DNA of 64,000 bases, taken from assembly GCF_009735625.1 (NCBI RefSeq), contig NZ_CP046244.1:1798001-1862000 (forward strand), in the 5' to 3' direction. Numbering within the stretch: the stretch's first letter is position 1; every line of letters begins with the position of its first letter. The notes under the pieces are model-generated. The model searched no databases and was not told the DNA's origin. It worked only from the letters and a program-made list of their open reading frames with translations. Position numbers and translations under genes: made by a program. This document shows, one piece after another, positions 15,969 through 23,743 of this stretch. The DNA is from Moorella glycerini (GTDB lineage: Bacteria > Bacillota > DSM-521 > Neomoorellales > Neomoorellaceae).

Positions 15969-16727
15969 ATGGAAATAGGTTCTACCATCAGGCGTTTCCG
16001 CGAAGAAAAGGGTTATACCCTGGACGACCTGGCGGGCAGGGCGGGGATTTCCCCTTCATATTTAAGTGAAATCGAAAGAGGCCATAAGCGCCCTTCCCTT
16101 AAAACCCTGGATAAAATCTGTTCTGCCCTCAACATTCCCAGGGAAACCCTTATACCTGCCGAAAACAGTATTCACCTGGGGGATAAAATCCGCATGGTGC
16201 GGCAGGAAAAAGGTCTTTCCCTCAAGGAATTGAGTGATAAAACAGGTATCTCCTTTACCTACCTGAGCGAAATCGAAAGGGGTGTCCTGCACCCTGCCGC
16301 CGATACTTTGAGTAAGATTGCGTCCGCCCTGGAAGTCCCCCTATCCCTGCTGGTAAGCCATACAGAAAACTGGATCGGGAAAAAACTCAAAGAGGTCCGT
16401 GAGTCCCTGGGCCTTACCCAGAGCGCCCTGGCCGCTGAGGCCGGCCTCTCGCCGGCAATGATCGGGCAGATTGAAGCAGGAAAAGTGCAGCCCTCCCTTA
16501 ATACTATAGAAAAAATAGCCAGAGCCCTGGGTATTTCTCCCTGTTACTTATTAATAGCGCGGGACCAGCTGGAAGAAATGCTGGCTTCCATGGGCCCGGA
16601 TTTAAGGGAACTGCTGCTGAACAGGGACGTGCAGGCAGTACTCAGGCAGATCTGTTATTTAAATGAAAAACAGCTGCGCTTTCTCTTAAAGTTTATCGAG
16701 GTCTTTAAGCAGGCCCAATTAGAATAA
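15969..16727 (+). CDS. XRE-family regulator with three tandem Cro/CI HTH domains
   Basis: A 252-residue DNA-binding protein with three complete helix-turn-helix domains in tandem: about 1-60 (FREEKGYTLDDLAGRAGISPSYLSEIERG), 68-125 (starting LGDKIRMVRQEKGLS) and 135-192 (starting IGKKLKEVRESLGLT). A short helical tail of about 50 residues (LEEMLASMGPDLRELL) may mediate oligomerisation. One or two such domains per chain are usual; three is uncommon. ATG 15969 has TTGGAGGA 8 bases upstream. It lies directly before the DsrE/TusA/oxidoreductase cluster and may regulate it (inference from position only). Confidence 0.9.
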   Translation: MEIGSTIRRFREEKGYTLDDLAGRAGISPSYLSEIERGHKRPSLKTLDKICSALNIPRETLIPAENSIHLGDKIRMVRQEKGLSLKELSDKTGISFTYLSEIERGVLHPAADTLSKIASALEVPLSLLVSHTENWIGKKLKEVRESLGLTQSALAAEAGLSPAMIGQIEAGKVQPSLNTIEKIARALGISPCYLLIARDQLEEMLASMGPDLRELLLNRDVQAVLRQICYLNEKQLRFLLKFIEVFKQAQLE

Positions 16728-16915
16728 ATTTTTTTGCCCCTATCTTCGCCGTTAATATTTTTTGCGAATAAATTTTAAAGCATGGGAGGAAATATTCCTT
16801 TCCTGGCGAATATTATTTACTGGAGGTGGTTGTGATGGGATGGTAAAGGGTTAATTTGCAAAAATAACAACTAGTTCAAGACCGGGTATACACAAATATA
16901 GAAAGGAGAGTCATC
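16728..16915 (+). promoter_or_regulatory. Intergenic region upstream of the sulfur-transfer cluster; possible operator
   Basis: AT-rich, no gene. The heptamer GCGAATA occurs at 16764-16770 and 16806-16812, 42 bp (about four helical turns) apart, with the inverted half TTCGCC at 16745. This is compatible with a binding site for the neighbouring triple-HTH protein, but nothing here proves it. Confidence 0.3.
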
Positions 16916-17314
16916 ATGGAACAACCCAAATTATCCGTAATCCTTCTCTCGGGAGAGCTAGAAAAGCTGCAGGCAGGCTGCCTGGTAAGCTCAGTCGCTT
17001 CCATGTCGGGAATGGAAGTTAACGTTTTCGTGACCATGGAGGCATTAAAAGCTTTTCGTAAAGATGTAATCAATGCCAGGGAGTTTAAAACCGCCAGTGA
17101 GGTAGGCCGGGAAATGCTTAATAAAAACGTCGACCTGTTCTACCAGCTACTGGAAAACGCGAAAGACATGGGCAACCTGAAGCTATACGGTTGCGCCATG
17201 GCCATGGATTTGATGGAGTGGAAGAAGGAAGACCTCATAGATATTTTTGATGACGTAATCGGTGTTACGGCATTCCTGGGTAAAGCAGCCGGCAGCCAGG
17301 TCATTGTAATGTAA
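16916..17314 (+). CDS. DsrE/DsrF-like sulfur-transfer family protein
   Basis: A 132-residue DsrE-fold protein. The N-terminus KLSVILLSGELEKLQAGCLVSSVASMSGMEVNVFVTMEAL is typical of the DsrE/peroxiredoxin-like group, and the cysteine in LKLYGCAMAMDL is at the position that carries persulfide in DsrE-type proteins. Probably cytoplasmic. Start ATG 16916 follows AAAGGAGAG. It is followed 23 bp later by a TusA-like gene, its usual partner in sulfur relay, and then by a sulfide-oxidoreductase-like flavoprotein. The substrate is not known from sequence. Confidence 0.85.
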   Translation: MEQPKLSVILLSGELEKLQAGCLVSSVASMSGMEVNVFVTMEALKAFRKDVINAREFKTASEVGREMLNKNVDLFYQLLENAKDMGNLKLYGCAMAMDLMEWKKEDLIDIFDDVIGVTAFLGKAAGSQVIVM

Positions 17315-17337
17315 GTTAGATTCTTTGGAGGGATAAC

Positions 17338-17577
17338 ATGTCCGAAGTGAATATCACCAAAACTATTGATGCCCGGGGCTCTTATTGTCCCGGACCATTG
17401 ATGGAACTGGTAAAAGCGATTAAGCGCGGTCAAGTAGGGGACGTCTATGAATTGTTGTCCAGCGATAACGGTTCGGCCAAAGATGTGCCGGAATGGGTCA
17501 ACAAAATGGGGCACGAGCTTGTATACTGCCGGGAAGAAGGGGACTTCTGGCGCATTGCTGTCAAGAAAACAAAATAA
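17338..17577 (+). CDS. TusA/SirA-like sulfur carrier protein
   Basis: A 79-residue carrier with the family signature TIDARGSYCPGPLMELVKAI; the cysteine in CPGP is the persulfide-carrying residue. Such proteins pass sulfur between partners such as DsrE-type proteins and rhodaneses. TTTGGAGGG precedes ATG 17338. Its place between DsrE-like and flavoprotein genes suggests a sulfur-relay unit rather than tRNA thiolation, because no tus/mnm genes are nearby (inference). Confidence 0.9.
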   Translation: MSEVNITKTIDARGSYCPGPLMELVKAIKRGQVGDVYELLSSDNGSAKDVPEWVNKMGHELVYCREEGDFWRIAVKKTK

Positions 17578-17694
17578 TTGCCGGCCAGTAAGTTATAACC
17601 GGAGGGGGCGCAGGTAAACTGCATTTTACCCCCTGCGCCCGCCCTGCCGGGTTTTTACTAAAGCTTACTGCATTTTTCAAGGGAGTGTCATACG

Positions 17695-18834
17695 GTGACC
17701 AGGCGTATTATCATTGTCGGCGGTGGCGTGGCCGGTACCATGGTGGCCAACCGGCTGGCAAAATCGCTGGAAAACGAAGTTTACAGCGGTGAGCTGGAAG
17801 TAGTATTGATCGGTAATACCGGCAAGCATATTTACCAGCCGGGCTTCCTGTTCATGGCCTTCAATGAAGGTTTCCTGGAGCAGTTTGCCAGGGAAGAGAA
17901 ATACCTGCTGCATCCCAAAGTAAATTTCGTTATGGACGCAGCTCGCCATATTGACGTTGACAGGAAAAGGGTTATTACCGGCAAGCAGTCCTTTGACTAC
18001 GACTTCCTGGTAATAGCCACGGGGTCATACCCCGATATGGAATCGGTTCCGGGCCTGGCGGCAGGCGGCCACACTTTCTATACACCGGAAGGCGCGGAGA
18101 GATTACGTCATGAAATACTGAACTTCCAGGGCGGCACCCTGCTGGTAACCATCGACGTGCCCCATAAGTGCCCGGTGGCCCCCCTGGAGTTCATTTTCAT
18201 GGCTGACGATTACTACCGGGAAACCGGTATCCGCAACAAAGTAAAGCTAAAGTACACTTACCCCATCGGCCGCGTTCATTCTTTGGAACCAGTTGCTAAA
18301 TGGGCCGTAAAGGAATTCGAAAAACGCGGTATTGAATATGAAGTCTTTTTCAACCTGGAGAAGGTTGATCCGGAAAAAAAGATTGCTTACAACATGGACG
18401 GTTCCGAGCACCCCTACGATTTGCTGATTGCTATCCCGGCCCACCGGGGAGCTAGAGTCATTCAAGATTCCGGGCTGGGCGATGAAGACGGCTTTATCCC
18501 CACCGACCGTTACAGTTTAAAGATGGAAGGTCAGGATTGTGTCTATGTGATCGGCGATGCCACCGACTTGCCTGTCAGCAAAGCGGGTTCAACCGCCCAC
18601 TACGAAGCCGACGTGGTGGTAAAAAATTTAATCAGTGAATTAAAGGGGCTGCCGGCTACCCATCGTTATAACGGCAAGGCCTTTTGCTTCATAGAAACCG
18701 GGTTAAACGAGGCCACGTATATCACCTTTAACTACAAGCAACCGCCGCAGCCGGTACCGCCCTCAGAGATGTTGCACTGGTTCAAGCTCTCTTATAACGA
18801 AATGTACTGGTTATCTGCCCGGGGAATTTTATAA
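17695..18834 (+). CDS. Sulfide:quinone oxidoreductase-like FAD protein
   Basis: A 379-residue pyridine-nucleotide-disulfide-oxidoreductase fold protein. The FAD-binding GGGVAGTMVANRL is at the N-terminus, with ATGSYPDMESVPGL in the middle and the second flavin contact VYVIGDATDLPVSKAGSTAHYEA. The cysteine in VPHKCPVAPLEF corresponds to a conserved cysteine of the SQR/flavocytochrome c sulfide dehydrogenase group; I see no second clear redox cysteine at the usual later position, so the electron acceptor and product are uncertain. GTG 17695 is the start. Linked to DsrE, TusA and DUF1641 genes. Confidence 0.82.
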   Translation: MTRRIIIVGGGVAGTMVANRLAKSLENEVYSGELEVVLIGNTGKHIYQPGFLFMAFNEGFLEQFAREEKYLLHPKVNFVMDAARHIDVDRKRVITGKQSFDYDFLVIATGSYPDMESVPGLAAGGHTFYTPEGAERLRHEILNFQGGTLLVTIDVPHKCPVAPLEFIFMADDYYRETGIRNKVKLKYTYPIGRVHSLEPVAKWAVKEFEKRGIEYEVFFNLEKVDPEKKIAYNMDGSEHPYDLLIAIPAHRGARVIQDSGLGDEDGFIPTDRYSLKMEGQDCVYVIGDATDLPVSKAGSTAHYEADVVVKNLISELKGLPATHRYNGKAFCFIETGLNEATYITFNYKQPPQPVPPSEMLHWFKLSYNEMYWLSARGIL

Positions 18835-18851
18835 GGGGGGAGTGAGGAAGG

Positions 18852-19445
18852 ATGGCCCAACCTGCCAGGAAAATCGTGGGAACTACCAGTACGGAGCCGG
18901 AACTACCCGGGCGCGCGCGGGAAATTTTGGACCTTGTCAGTGCCGGTATGGATTCCCTGGAGCCGCCCGTTATCCAGAATATGGTTGCCAATTTAGTCCG
19001 GCTCGGTGAAATGGCCGATGAATTTAACCGCCCGGAAATGCTGGAACTCTTCCGGGAAGTCGCCAGGGCCGGTAGCAACCTCCGCGGCTTAATCGCTGAA
19101 ATTAGAGAGCTACAGGAGACGGGAACGATGACTACCTTGCTGGAGCTTGGGAGAATGGTCCAGGCTATGAAGGATTCGTTAACAGCCGGGGTAGTCACCG
19201 GGGTTCTACAACAGATAGTTGATGCCGTGGCCATGATGGACCAGATACAGATGCTCCAGGGAGACAGGCTCGTGATGGGTATGATCGTAGCTATGCAAGA
19301 GGCCGTTAAAGAAAATAAGGATAAATCCCCGCAAGGAGTATTGAGCTTGCTGCGGCAATTGAACGATCCGGAGGCCAGGAAAGGCCTGGGTATCTTTACT
19401 TCTTTCTTGCAAAAACTACCGGCGCAATTGGGTTTTACCAATTAG
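18852..19445 (+). CDS. DUF1641 protein
   Basis: A 197-residue, mostly helical, acidic protein. The C-terminal part (LLRQLNDPEARKGLGIFTSFLQKL) is the DUF1641 signature; a Pro/Thr-rich N-terminus precedes long helices with no membrane segment. Function is unknown. DUF1641 genes often accompany SQR-like flavoproteins and formate dehydrogenase-type clusters, and here it follows the flavoprotein by 17 bp with GGGGGGAGTGAGGAAGG as ribosome-binding region. Probably an accessory or partner subunit (inference). Last gene of the operon, followed by a terminator. Confidence 0.8.
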   Translation: MAQPARKIVGTTSTEPELPGRAREILDLVSAGMDSLEPPVIQNMVANLVRLGEMADEFNRPEMLELFREVARAGSNLRGLIAEIRELQETGTMTTLLELGRMVQAMKDSLTAGVVTGVLQQIVDAVAMMDQIQMLQGDRLVMGMIVAMQEAVKENKDKSPQGVLSLLRQLNDPEARKGLGIFTSFLQKLPAQLGFTN

Positions 19446-19457
19446 CATTAGCAACAG

Positions 19458-19485
19458 GCTGCCAGCCAGGCAGCTTTTTTATTTT
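19458..19485 (+). terminator. Terminator of the sulfur-transfer cluster
   Basis: GCTGCC (19458-19463) / GGCAGC (19469-19474), 5-base loop, then six Ts. Confidence 0.85.
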
Positions 19486-19637
19486 GCCTGCCAAGGCTGC
19501 CCGGGTTAATAGCAATTTTTTGCTAGAAAAAGTAAATCAACAGCAGGAATTTTAGTGATGAGAGCGCATAGTTAAATATAGACTGACATTGGCTCCTTAT
19601 TATGCTGATAACTACTTTATCACGTATCAACTGGTGC

Positions 19638-19658
19638 AAACTTTTTGCAAAAAAGTTT
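19638..19658 (+). promoter_or_regulatory. AT-rich perfect inverted repeat upstream of larA-like gene
   Basis: AAACTTTTT (19638-19646) / AAAAAGTTT (19650-19658) with a 3-base loop, 55 bp before the start codon. Could be an operator; it lacks the GC-rich stem of a terminator. The rest of the 19486-19712 gap shows nothing I can assign. Confidence 0.4.
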
Positions 19659-19712
19659 AGCTCAAGACAGCAATTTAAGTAAATTAGTCTAAGGAGTAAA
19701 GGGGATAAGTCT

Positions 19713-21020
19713 ATGGAAATTCAAATGCCCTACGGACCCGGTTTTTTATCCATTGAAGTCCCAGCTCAAAATATCATTGGTTTCCTGGAACCGCCGCCAT
19801 CATTGCCATCATTACCTGACGTTGACGTGGTAATCAAAAATGCTTTAGCCTGCCCCGTGGGTGCCAGGCCCCTCGGGCAACTGGTCCACCCGGGGATGAA
19901 AGTGAGTATTGCCATTTCCGACGCCTCCCGGCCCAATATCGAAAAATGGATTTTACCAGTAGTATTTGCAGAGTTGAGTAAAGCTGGCATTAAAGACGAG
20001 GATATTACGGTTATTGTCGGCACGGGTTCCCACCGCCCGGCCACTCCCGGAGAGATTGCCAGTATGGTAGGGAGTAAGGTTGACAGCATTAAGGTGATTA
20101 ATCATTTTTCCGATACCAGTCCATTGGTCGACCTGGGCCGGACCCCGGGCGGTTACCCGGCCTTAGTAAATCGCTATTTTTATGAAGCTGATCTCAAGAT
20201 CGCCCTGGGCACGATTTTACCCCATCCCATTGCCGGCTACAGCGGCGGCGGCAAGGCCATAGCCGTGGGGCTTTCCTCAAGTGAAACTATCAGCAGCATC
20301 CATACCCCGGCTACCCTGGACGACCCGCACACCGGCCTGGGCAAGGTAGAAGGTAACCCCTTTATCCAGTTCGGCTATGACGTCGCCCGGCTGGCGGGCC
20401 TGGACCTGTTAATCAACGCCGTAGTTAATGAAAAAGAAGAGATTATTGATGTTATCTGCGGCGAGGTGGAAGCGGCCCACCAGACCCTGATTGAGCGTAC
20501 GGCGCGCAAGATTTATGAAGCCCGCTTTGCCACACCGGCAGACATCGTAATCGTTGCTGCCGGCCATCCCAAAGATAATAACCTGTACCATGTTGCCGCC
20601 GAGGCCCTGGGGGTAGTAGCCGGCAACGGGGTTCAGTACCCCTGCGTTAAAAAGGGCGGGACGATAATCGTCGTCTCTCCCATGGCCGAAGGGATTTATA
20701 ATGAAACAATGTTTAAGTACTTGAGCAAGGCGGCACCGGCAGAGGTGGTGCGGGAACTAAAGACGGCGAAAATAGACCGCCCGGGAATGCACCGCGCCTA
20801 CGCTACGGCCCAGATCCTCTGCGACCATGAAATTATCTTTGCTGAAACGCAGTTAGACCCGGAGATAACCCGCCAGGTCCACATCAAGCCCATGGCCACC
20901 GTGGCCGCGGCTCTGGAATATGCCCTGGCCAAACATGGAGCGGGGGCAAGCATCCTGGTAGTTAAAAATTCCCACCGGCTGGTTCCCATATTAGCAGCTT
21001 CAAGTTTAATTAAAATTTAA
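19713..21020 (+). CDS. larA: LarA-family (nickel-pincer lactate racemase-like) protein
   Basis: A 435-residue LarA/DUF2088 protein. Residues matching the LarA active site are visible: His in GTGSHRPATPGE, His in LPHPIAGYSGGGKAIAVGLSS and the Lys in the same motif, to which the nickel-pincer nucleotide is attached in Lactobacillus LarA. The family also contains racemases and epimerases for other 2-hydroxy acids, so lactate is only the likeliest substrate. ATG 19713 follows AAGGAGTAAAGGGG. The maturation genes larB, larC and larE are not in this window, so any cofactor must come from elsewhere. Single-gene unit. Confidence 0.8.
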   Translation: MEIQMPYGPGFLSIEVPAQNIIGFLEPPPSLPSLPDVDVVIKNALACPVGARPLGQLVHPGMKVSIAISDASRPNIEKWILPVVFAELSKAGIKDEDITVIVGTGSHRPATPGEIASMVGSKVDSIKVINHFSDTSPLVDLGRTPGGYPALVNRYFYEADLKIALGTILPHPIAGYSGGGKAIAVGLSSSETISSIHTPATLDDPHTGLGKVEGNPFIQFGYDVARLAGLDLLINAVVNEKEEIIDVICGEVEAAHQTLIERTARKIYEARFATPADIVIVAAGHPKDNNLYHVAAEALGVVAGNGVQYPCVKKGGTIIVVSPMAEGIYNETMFKYLSKAAPAEVVRELKTAKIDRPGMHRAYATAQILCDHEIIFAETQLDPEITRQVHIKPMATVAAALEYALAKHGAGASILVVKNSHRLVPILAASSLIKI

Positions 21021-21079
21021 AGAGGGCTTAATACAATTATAACGCCGGGGTGCTATTATAAACTCGAGCAAAGCCCTCT
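21021..21079 (+). other. Long stem-loop directly after larA
   Basis: Perfect 9-bp outer stem AGAGGGCTT (21021-21029) / AAGCCCTCT (21071-21079) starting at the base after the stop codon; the T tail is weak. Confidence 0.5.
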
Positions 21080-21107
21080 GACCTCCTTTTAATATATACC
21101 CTATCAC

Positions 21108-21134
21108 ACCCGGATTGCACCGGGTTATTTTTTT
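21108..21134 (+). terminator. Intrinsic terminator downstream of larA
   Basis: ACCCGG (21108-21113) / CCGGGT (21120-21125), 6-base loop, followed by a run of Ts. Confidence 0.85.
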
Positions 21135-21302
21135 GGCCCCAAAAAATTGGCATATTTTGCAGGAAAAAAGGCCCGAGTTCGACAGTTGCTAGGCAAAAAT
21201 GACTGCTTTTCAGATGAAGAACCCTTATAAATCAACGTTTCCCGATCTTGGGAGAGCTCAAAAATCAAAAATCACATAGGCACACGATTTCGGGATTAAA
21301 AC

Positions 21303-21344
21303 TTGATGGTAATGTAGTACATGCGCTATAATATAGACATGTAC
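21303..21344 (+). promoter_or_regulatory. Leaderless transposase promoter inside a palindrome
   Basis: TTGATG (21303-21308), 18 bp, TATAAT (21327-21332); the ATG starts only 7 bases after the -10, so the message should be leaderless. GTACATG (21317-21323) and CATGTAC (21338-21344) form a perfect 7-bp inverted repeat that includes the start codon; a transcript from outside could fold it, a native transcript could not. Confidence 0.65.
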
Positions 21345-23021
21345 ATAAGAACTATTTCCCGCAAAAACAAGGACGGCTCTGTTGTCCGTTATATCCAGCT
21401 TGCCCACAACGTCTGGGACCCCAAGGCCGGCTACCCGAAAGCCAAAGTACTCTTCAACTTCGGCCGCGAAGAGGATGTAGACCGGGAAGCCCTGGTCCGC
21501 CTGGTAAAGAGTATTACGCGTTTTTTGGGACCGGAAGAGGCTTTACGCACCCAGGCAGAGTTAAACGGCAGCGCTCCCCTAACTTTTGTCTCCAGCCGGC
21601 CTATAGGTGGCGCCTGGGTGTTAAACGAGCTCTGGAACCAGCTGGGTATCAACCGCGTTTTAGCCGGGCTGCTGGCCAAACGTAAGTTCCAGGCGCCGGT
21701 AGAACGAGCCATCTTCGCTATGGTAGCCAACCGGGCTTTGAACCCGGCCAGTAAACTTAAGACCGAGGATTGGGTCAGCCACGATGTTTTCATTCCCGGC
21801 CTCCCGGACGTGCCGGTGCAAAACCTTTACCGAGCCATGGACTTCTTACTGGAGGCTGCTGAAGAACTGCAAAAGGATATCTTCTTCTCCGTGGCCCACC
21901 TCTTCAACCTGGAAGTCGATCTCCTGTACTTCGATACCACCTCCACCTACTTTGAAGTGGAAGAGGAGGATAATCCGGAGGACCATAAGCAGCACCTTCG
22001 GCGTAAAGGCAACTCCAAGGACCACCGGCCGGATTTACCCCAGGTGGTAATCGGCCTGGCTGTCACCAGGGAGGGCCTGCCGGTACGCTGCTGGGTCTGG
22101 CCGGGTAACACCGCCGACATGGCGGTAATCGAGCAAGTCAAAAAGGACCTGGTGGGCTGGCAACTGGGCCGGGTCATTACTGTTGTCGACCGCGGTTTTG
22201 CTTCGGAAGACAACCTTCGTTACCTCCAGCGCGCCGGCGGCCACTACATTGCCGGCGAAAAGATGCGCAGCGGCAAGGATACGGTGGCAGAGGCCCTTGC
22301 CCGGCCGGGCCGTTACAAAACTGTCAAGGATAACCTTGAAGTTAAAGAAGTTATCGTCGGCGACGGCGAAAAAAGGGTACGATATATCCTGGTACGTAAC
22401 CCTAAAGAAGCAGAAAAAGACAGACTGGAGCGGGAGAAAATCCTGGCCCGCCTCAAGGAAGAATTAGCGGCCATTGGGGACCTCAAAGGCGAACCCCATA
22501 CTAAAGCCTGCTGCCAGCTCATTGCCCATCCCACTTATGGCCGCTATCTCAAGACCGACAAGAAGGGACAACCCTATATCGATGCGGCCAGGGTGAAAGC
22601 TGAAGAGAAGCTGGACGGCAAATACCTTTTAAGAACCTCGGACGATACCATAAGTGCTGAAGACGTGGCCCTCGGCTACAAGCAACTGCTTGAGGTAGAG
22701 GATGCCTTCCGCACCATGAAGCAGTCCTTAGAGCTGCGGCCGGTCTATCATCGCCTGAGCGACCGCATCCATGCTCACGTCCTCCTGTGCTGGCTGGGAC
22801 TGCTCCTAATCCGGGTAGCTGAAACGAAAGTGCAGGATAGCTGGCGGAACATCCGCCAGACCCTGGAACGCATGCACCTGGGCGAATTTGTTGGTCCTGA
22901 GGGCAGGGTACTCCAAAGGACGGAAACAACCCCGCCACAGCAGCATATCTTCAAGACCCTTGGGATAAAGGAACCGCCGCAAATAATCGCGGTCGAAACA
23001 AAGGCCAGAAAGGGTCCCTAG
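21339..23021 (+). CDS. IS1634-family transposase
   Basis: A 560-residue DDE transposase. N-terminus YIRTISRKNKDGSVVRYIQLAHN, first catalytic Asp in LLYFDTTSTYFEV, second in ITVVDRGFASEDNL, and the late Glu in YKQLLEVEDAFRTMKQSLELRPVYH. Full length and intact. I chose ATG 21339 because the family starts at this MYIRT; the upstream in-frame ATG 21321 overlaps the -10 box. There is no Shine-Dalgarno sequence. It shares fold and motif order with the transposase at 10554-12368 but differs widely in sequence. Confidence 0.9.
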   Translation: MYIRTISRKNKDGSVVRYIQLAHNVWDPKAGYPKAKVLFNFGREEDVDREALVRLVKSITRFLGPEEALRTQAELNGSAPLTFVSSRPIGGAWVLNELWNQLGINRVLAGLLAKRKFQAPVERAIFAMVANRALNPASKLKTEDWVSHDVFIPGLPDVPVQNLYRAMDFLLEAAEELQKDIFFSVAHLFNLEVDLLYFDTTSTYFEVEEEDNPEDHKQHLRRKGNSKDHRPDLPQVVIGLAVTREGLPVRCWVWPGNTADMAVIEQVKKDLVGWQLGRVITVVDRGFASEDNLRYLQRAGGHYIAGEKMRSGKDTVAEALARPGRYKTVKDNLEVKEVIVGDGEKRVRYILVRNPKEAEKDRLEREKILARLKEELAAIGDLKGEPHTKACCQLIAHPTYGRYLKTDKKGQPYIDAARVKAEEKLDGKYLLRTSDDTISAEDVALGYKQLLEVEDAFRTMKQSLELRPVYHRLSDRIHAHVLLCWLGLLLIRVAETKVQDSWRNIRQTLERMHLGEFVGPEGRVLQRTETTPPQQHIFKTLGIKEPPQIIAVETKARKGP

Positions 23022-23135
23022 TAACACGCGCCCAAAAAGCCGATCCCTGAAACCCTTGCGCAACAAGCTGTTGCGCTTATTATTCACCTAGCAACTGTCG
23101 AACTCGGGAAAGGCATAGATGTCGAATAGCGTAAA

Positions 23136-23226
23136 AGGTTACCGCTAAAGGCAAACCCCGCCGAAAGGGGGGGGCGCAAAGCCATGGGTCTAAGGCCTGA
23201 AGGCTAAGATCGCCAGGCTGCCGGTA
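23136..23226 (+). ncRNA. Cyclic di-GMP-I (GEMM) riboswitch aptamer
   Basis: Conserved blocks in order: GGCAAACC (about 23150), a GAAA tetraloop closing a C/G stem, GGCGCAAAGCC, GGGTCTAAGGCC, and CAGGCTGCCGG; the outer helix is formed by TACCG (about 23140) and CGGTA (about 23222). These are hallmarks of the GEMM-I class that binds cyclic di-GMP. Downstream are a terminator-like stem and a 73-codon gene. Confidence 0.85.
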
Positions 23227-23261
23227 TTTTTTGCTGCCATATGTTCCAGCGTCAAGACGGG

Positions 23262-23302
23262 GGCGGCCTTTGGCGTGAAAGGCTGTCCTTTATTTTTTTG
23301 GG
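23262..23302 (+). terminator. Putative expression-platform terminator of the c-di-GMP riboswitch
   Basis: GGCGGCCTTT (23262-23271) / AAAGGCTGTC (23278-23287), 6-base loop, 10 pairs including G-T wobbles, then a T-rich tail. It lies between the aptamer and the small gene, so transcription attenuation is likely. Confidence 0.65.
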
Positions 23303-23387
23303 AGTTTTCTATTGACGGCGCTACGCGCACGTGAATGCCAGGAAGGGGTATAGGGTTTAATGAATAAAACCAGAGGTTTATTGTCTG

Positions 23388-23609
23388 ATGACCTGCCGGG
23401 ATAAACTCGTTAACCAGGAAGTACTGGAAGCCCTCCTGGACGATTACCTGCGCCACAAGACTTTGCCAGCAACCTATAAAAACTATCTCTTGAGGCTAAT
23501 CGAAGGCCAGGTTAACATCCTGGTTCACAATCTTTTACAAAAGATTGAAGACGAGCGCAGAGGCCTGATTACCGCGGTTGATGGGGAGATTTTTCAACCT
23601 GACCGGTGA
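23388..23609 (+). CDS. Small hypothetical protein downstream of a c-di-GMP riboswitch
   Basis: A 73-residue, highly charged, helix-rich protein with no signal peptide or membrane segment (DKLVNQEVLEALLDDYL; NYLLRLIEGQVNILVHNLL; IEDERRG). I do not recognise the family. ATG 23388 has AGAGG about 11 bases upstream; TTG 23381 is another possible start. A 14-codon frame (ATG 23360) ends just inside it and could be a coupled leader peptide. It ends 35 bp before the ISLre2 insertion and is not cut by it. Its position makes it the apparent target of the riboswitch, unless a larger gene has been displaced. Confidence 0.5.
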   Translation: MTCRDKLVNQEVLEALLDDYLRHKTLPATYKNYLLRLIEGQVNILVHNLLQKIEDERRGLITAVDGEIFQPDR

Positions 23610-23693
23610 GTTAAATTGTCACAGTCCGGTGACATCCGGCCGGCGTTAGTGTAAAATTACAGTAGGCAGGAGGAAAAAGGAGCAAAAAAGAGA

Positions 23694-23743
23694 AAAGAGA
23701 CCTCACAAGAAGAAAAACACCGTAAAAGGAGTGAGGTCTCTTT
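23694..23743 (+). promoter_or_regulatory. Hairpin abutting the ISLre2 transposase start codon (copy 1)
   Basis: Perfect 13-bp inverted repeat AAAGAGACCTCAC (23694-23706) / GTGAGGTCTCTTT (23731-23743), immediately before ATG 23744 and between it and the AAAAGGAG ribosome-binding site. A further copy of GTGAGGTCTCTTTT occurs near the right end of the element (about 25328). The same structure is present in copy 2 at 33300-33349. Confidence 0.75.

Larger units (their letters stand above)
21172..23108 (+). mobile_element. Second IS1634-family insertion sequence
   Basis: 1937 bp bounded by 22-bp perfect inverted repeats (21172-21193, beginning CCCGAGTTCGACAG, and 23087-23108), flanked by the 5-bp direct repeat AAAGG (21167-21171 and 23109-23113). 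One plus-strand transposase gene. A hairpin GCGCAACA (23058-23065) / TGTTGCGC (23069-23076) near the right end may end the transposase transcript. The right end lies 27 bp before a cyclic-di-GMP riboswitch. Confidence 0.93.
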
